Assembly (NCBI GenBank): GCA_028711875.1
Contig: JAQTRJ010000134.1
Span: forward strand, 1-6,310
Length of the DNA: 6,310 nucleotides
DNA from: a bacterium
Lineage (GTDB): Bacteria; Electryoneota; RPQS01
Direction of reading: 5' to 3'
The notes under the pieces: model-generated
Seen by the model: only the letters and a program-made list of their open reading frames with translations
Databases searched by the model: none
What the model was told of the DNA's origin: nothing
Part shown: one piece after another, positions 5,696 to 6,310 of the stretch
How the letters are laid out: the number at the start of each line of letters is the position of its first letter
Position numbering within the stretch: position 1 is the stretch's first letter
Made by a program: the position numbers and the translations under genes

Positions 5696-6295
5696 TTACG
5701 GATCCAGCCAATCGGAAAGCTCGGCTTTGAGTTTTACGCGGGCACGGGCGAGAAGTTGTTCGACGGCTTTTTCGCTGACTCCGAGAATCTGGGCAATCTC
5801 GGAGGAACGGCAGTTTTCATAATATCGGAGCACAACCGCCAGACGCTGGCGGGCGGGAAGGCTCTGGAGAGCAGTTCGGACGGCTTGATCGCGCTCCTCG
5901 GTCTCCAACGCGGCGCTGGGCGAGGGGGAGGAATCCGCAACATCCGGGAGGGCATCCGTGATCTCAGGCCGCTTTTTTCGGTGGAAATCCAGACAAAGGC
6001 GGGAAACGACGCAATGGAGGTAGGTGGAGAACGAGGCTTGAGCGCGGTAGCGCGGAGCAGCCACGTAGATTTTCAGAAAAGCGTCTTGAACGACGTCCTC
6101 GGCATCGGCGGCATTTCCCAGAAAGCGACAGGCCAGCCGCCACGCCGCTTGCTGATGGCACTTCACCAGCTCCGCGAAAGCTTCGGTATCCCCCCGCCCC
6201 GCAGCGAGCATGAGAAGCTCGTCGCGCGTGTCTCTATCGCGCACGGGGCGCTCGGGAGGCTGACGATTCGGCAAGGCTCGCGGAGCCGATTGCAA
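5696..6295 (-). CDS. ECF-family RNA polymerase sigma factor (sigma-70 regions 2 and 4)
   Basis: With the longest start (TTG 6295) the protein has 199 residues. Region 2 spans about 36-108 and includes DAEDVVQDAFLKIY (64-77, core-polymerase contact) and FSTYLHCVVSRLCLDFHRKKRP (-10 recognition). A Ser/Pro/acidic linker follows (about 112-134). Region 4 covers about 136-190, with LPARQRLAVVLRYYENCRSSEIAQ and the helix-turn-helix ILGVSEKAVEQLLARARVKL (-35 recognition). Regions 1.1, 1.2 and 3 are absent, as in group 4 sigma factors. An in-frame TGA lies at 6305-6307, so the gene starts within the window. Residues 1-17 are Pro/Arg-rich and unlike the family, so GTG 6244 or ATG 6211 may be the true start; none has a strong ribosome site. 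It heads the minus-strand cluster with its probable anti-sigma factor next. The protein contains five Cys (46, 56, 95, 101, 162). Its own promoter lies outside the window. Confidence 0.93.
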   Translation of the reverse strand: MQSAPRALPNRQPPERPVRDRDTRDELLMLAAGRGDTEAFAELVKCHQQAAWRLACRFLGNAADAEDVVQDAFLKIYVAAPRYRAQASFSTYLHCVVSRLCLDFHRKKRPEITDALPDVADSSPSPSAALETEERDQAVRTALQSLPARQRLAVVLRYYENCRSSEIAQILGVSEKAVEQLLARARVKLKAELSDWLDP

Positions 6296-6310
6296 CTCTG
6301 GCGATCACGA

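Noticed and set aside
5662..5705. Short inverted repeats (CCGGAG/CTCCGG and GGATC/GATCC) between the sigma and anti-sigma genes
   Set aside because: The stems are only 5-6 bp, one loop is long, and there is no T-tract. Termination between a sigma factor and its anti-sigma factor is not expected.

Overview
The window comes from a GC-rich bacterium. A giant surface repeat protein ends in a type IX secretion (T9SS) C-terminal sorting domain with a 'YPNPFN' motif. Its roughly 92-residue Kre9/Knh1-like repeats have a form I associate with GC-rich uncultured phyla of the Fibrobacterota-Chlorobiota-Bacteroidota (FCB) group and its relatives (Zixibacteria-, Latescibacteria-, Eisenbacteria- or Calditrichota-like). 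This placement is inferred from protein architecture; there is no taxonomic marker gene in the window.

Layout. (1) Positions 2-4036, plus strand: the 3' part of one very long gene with no start in the window. It holds a half repeat, 13 complete Ig-like repeats and the sorting domain. (2) Positions 4037-4175: a short convergent intergenic region with two strong perfect hairpins, probably the terminators of the two facing transcription units. (3) Positions 4176-6295, minus strand: four genes read right to left, namely an ECF sigma factor, a membrane anti-sigma factor with an H-x3-C-x2-C zinc-finger signature, a membrane-anchored periplasmic Metal_resist (CnrX/Spy/CpxP-like) protein with eight cysteines, and, after a 133-nt gap, a small exported protein with ten cysteines. 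No gene-free stretch exceeds 300 bases.

How the parts may work together. The minus-strand genes look like an envelope metal or stress sensing cassette. The periplasmic Cys/His-rich protein would detect a soft metal or thiol stress, the anti-sigma factor would carry the signal across the membrane, and the ECF sigma factor would then redirect RNA polymerase. This resembles the CnrY-CnrX-CnrH logic, but with a ZAS-type anti-sigma factor and cysteine-based rather than His/Met/Glu-based ligands. The small ten-Cys protein has its own ribosome binding site, and upstream of it lies a GGAAC-N16-TCTCA element resembling ECF promoters, so it may be the effector output of the circuit. The surface protein lies on the other strand and shows no evident functional link to this cassette.
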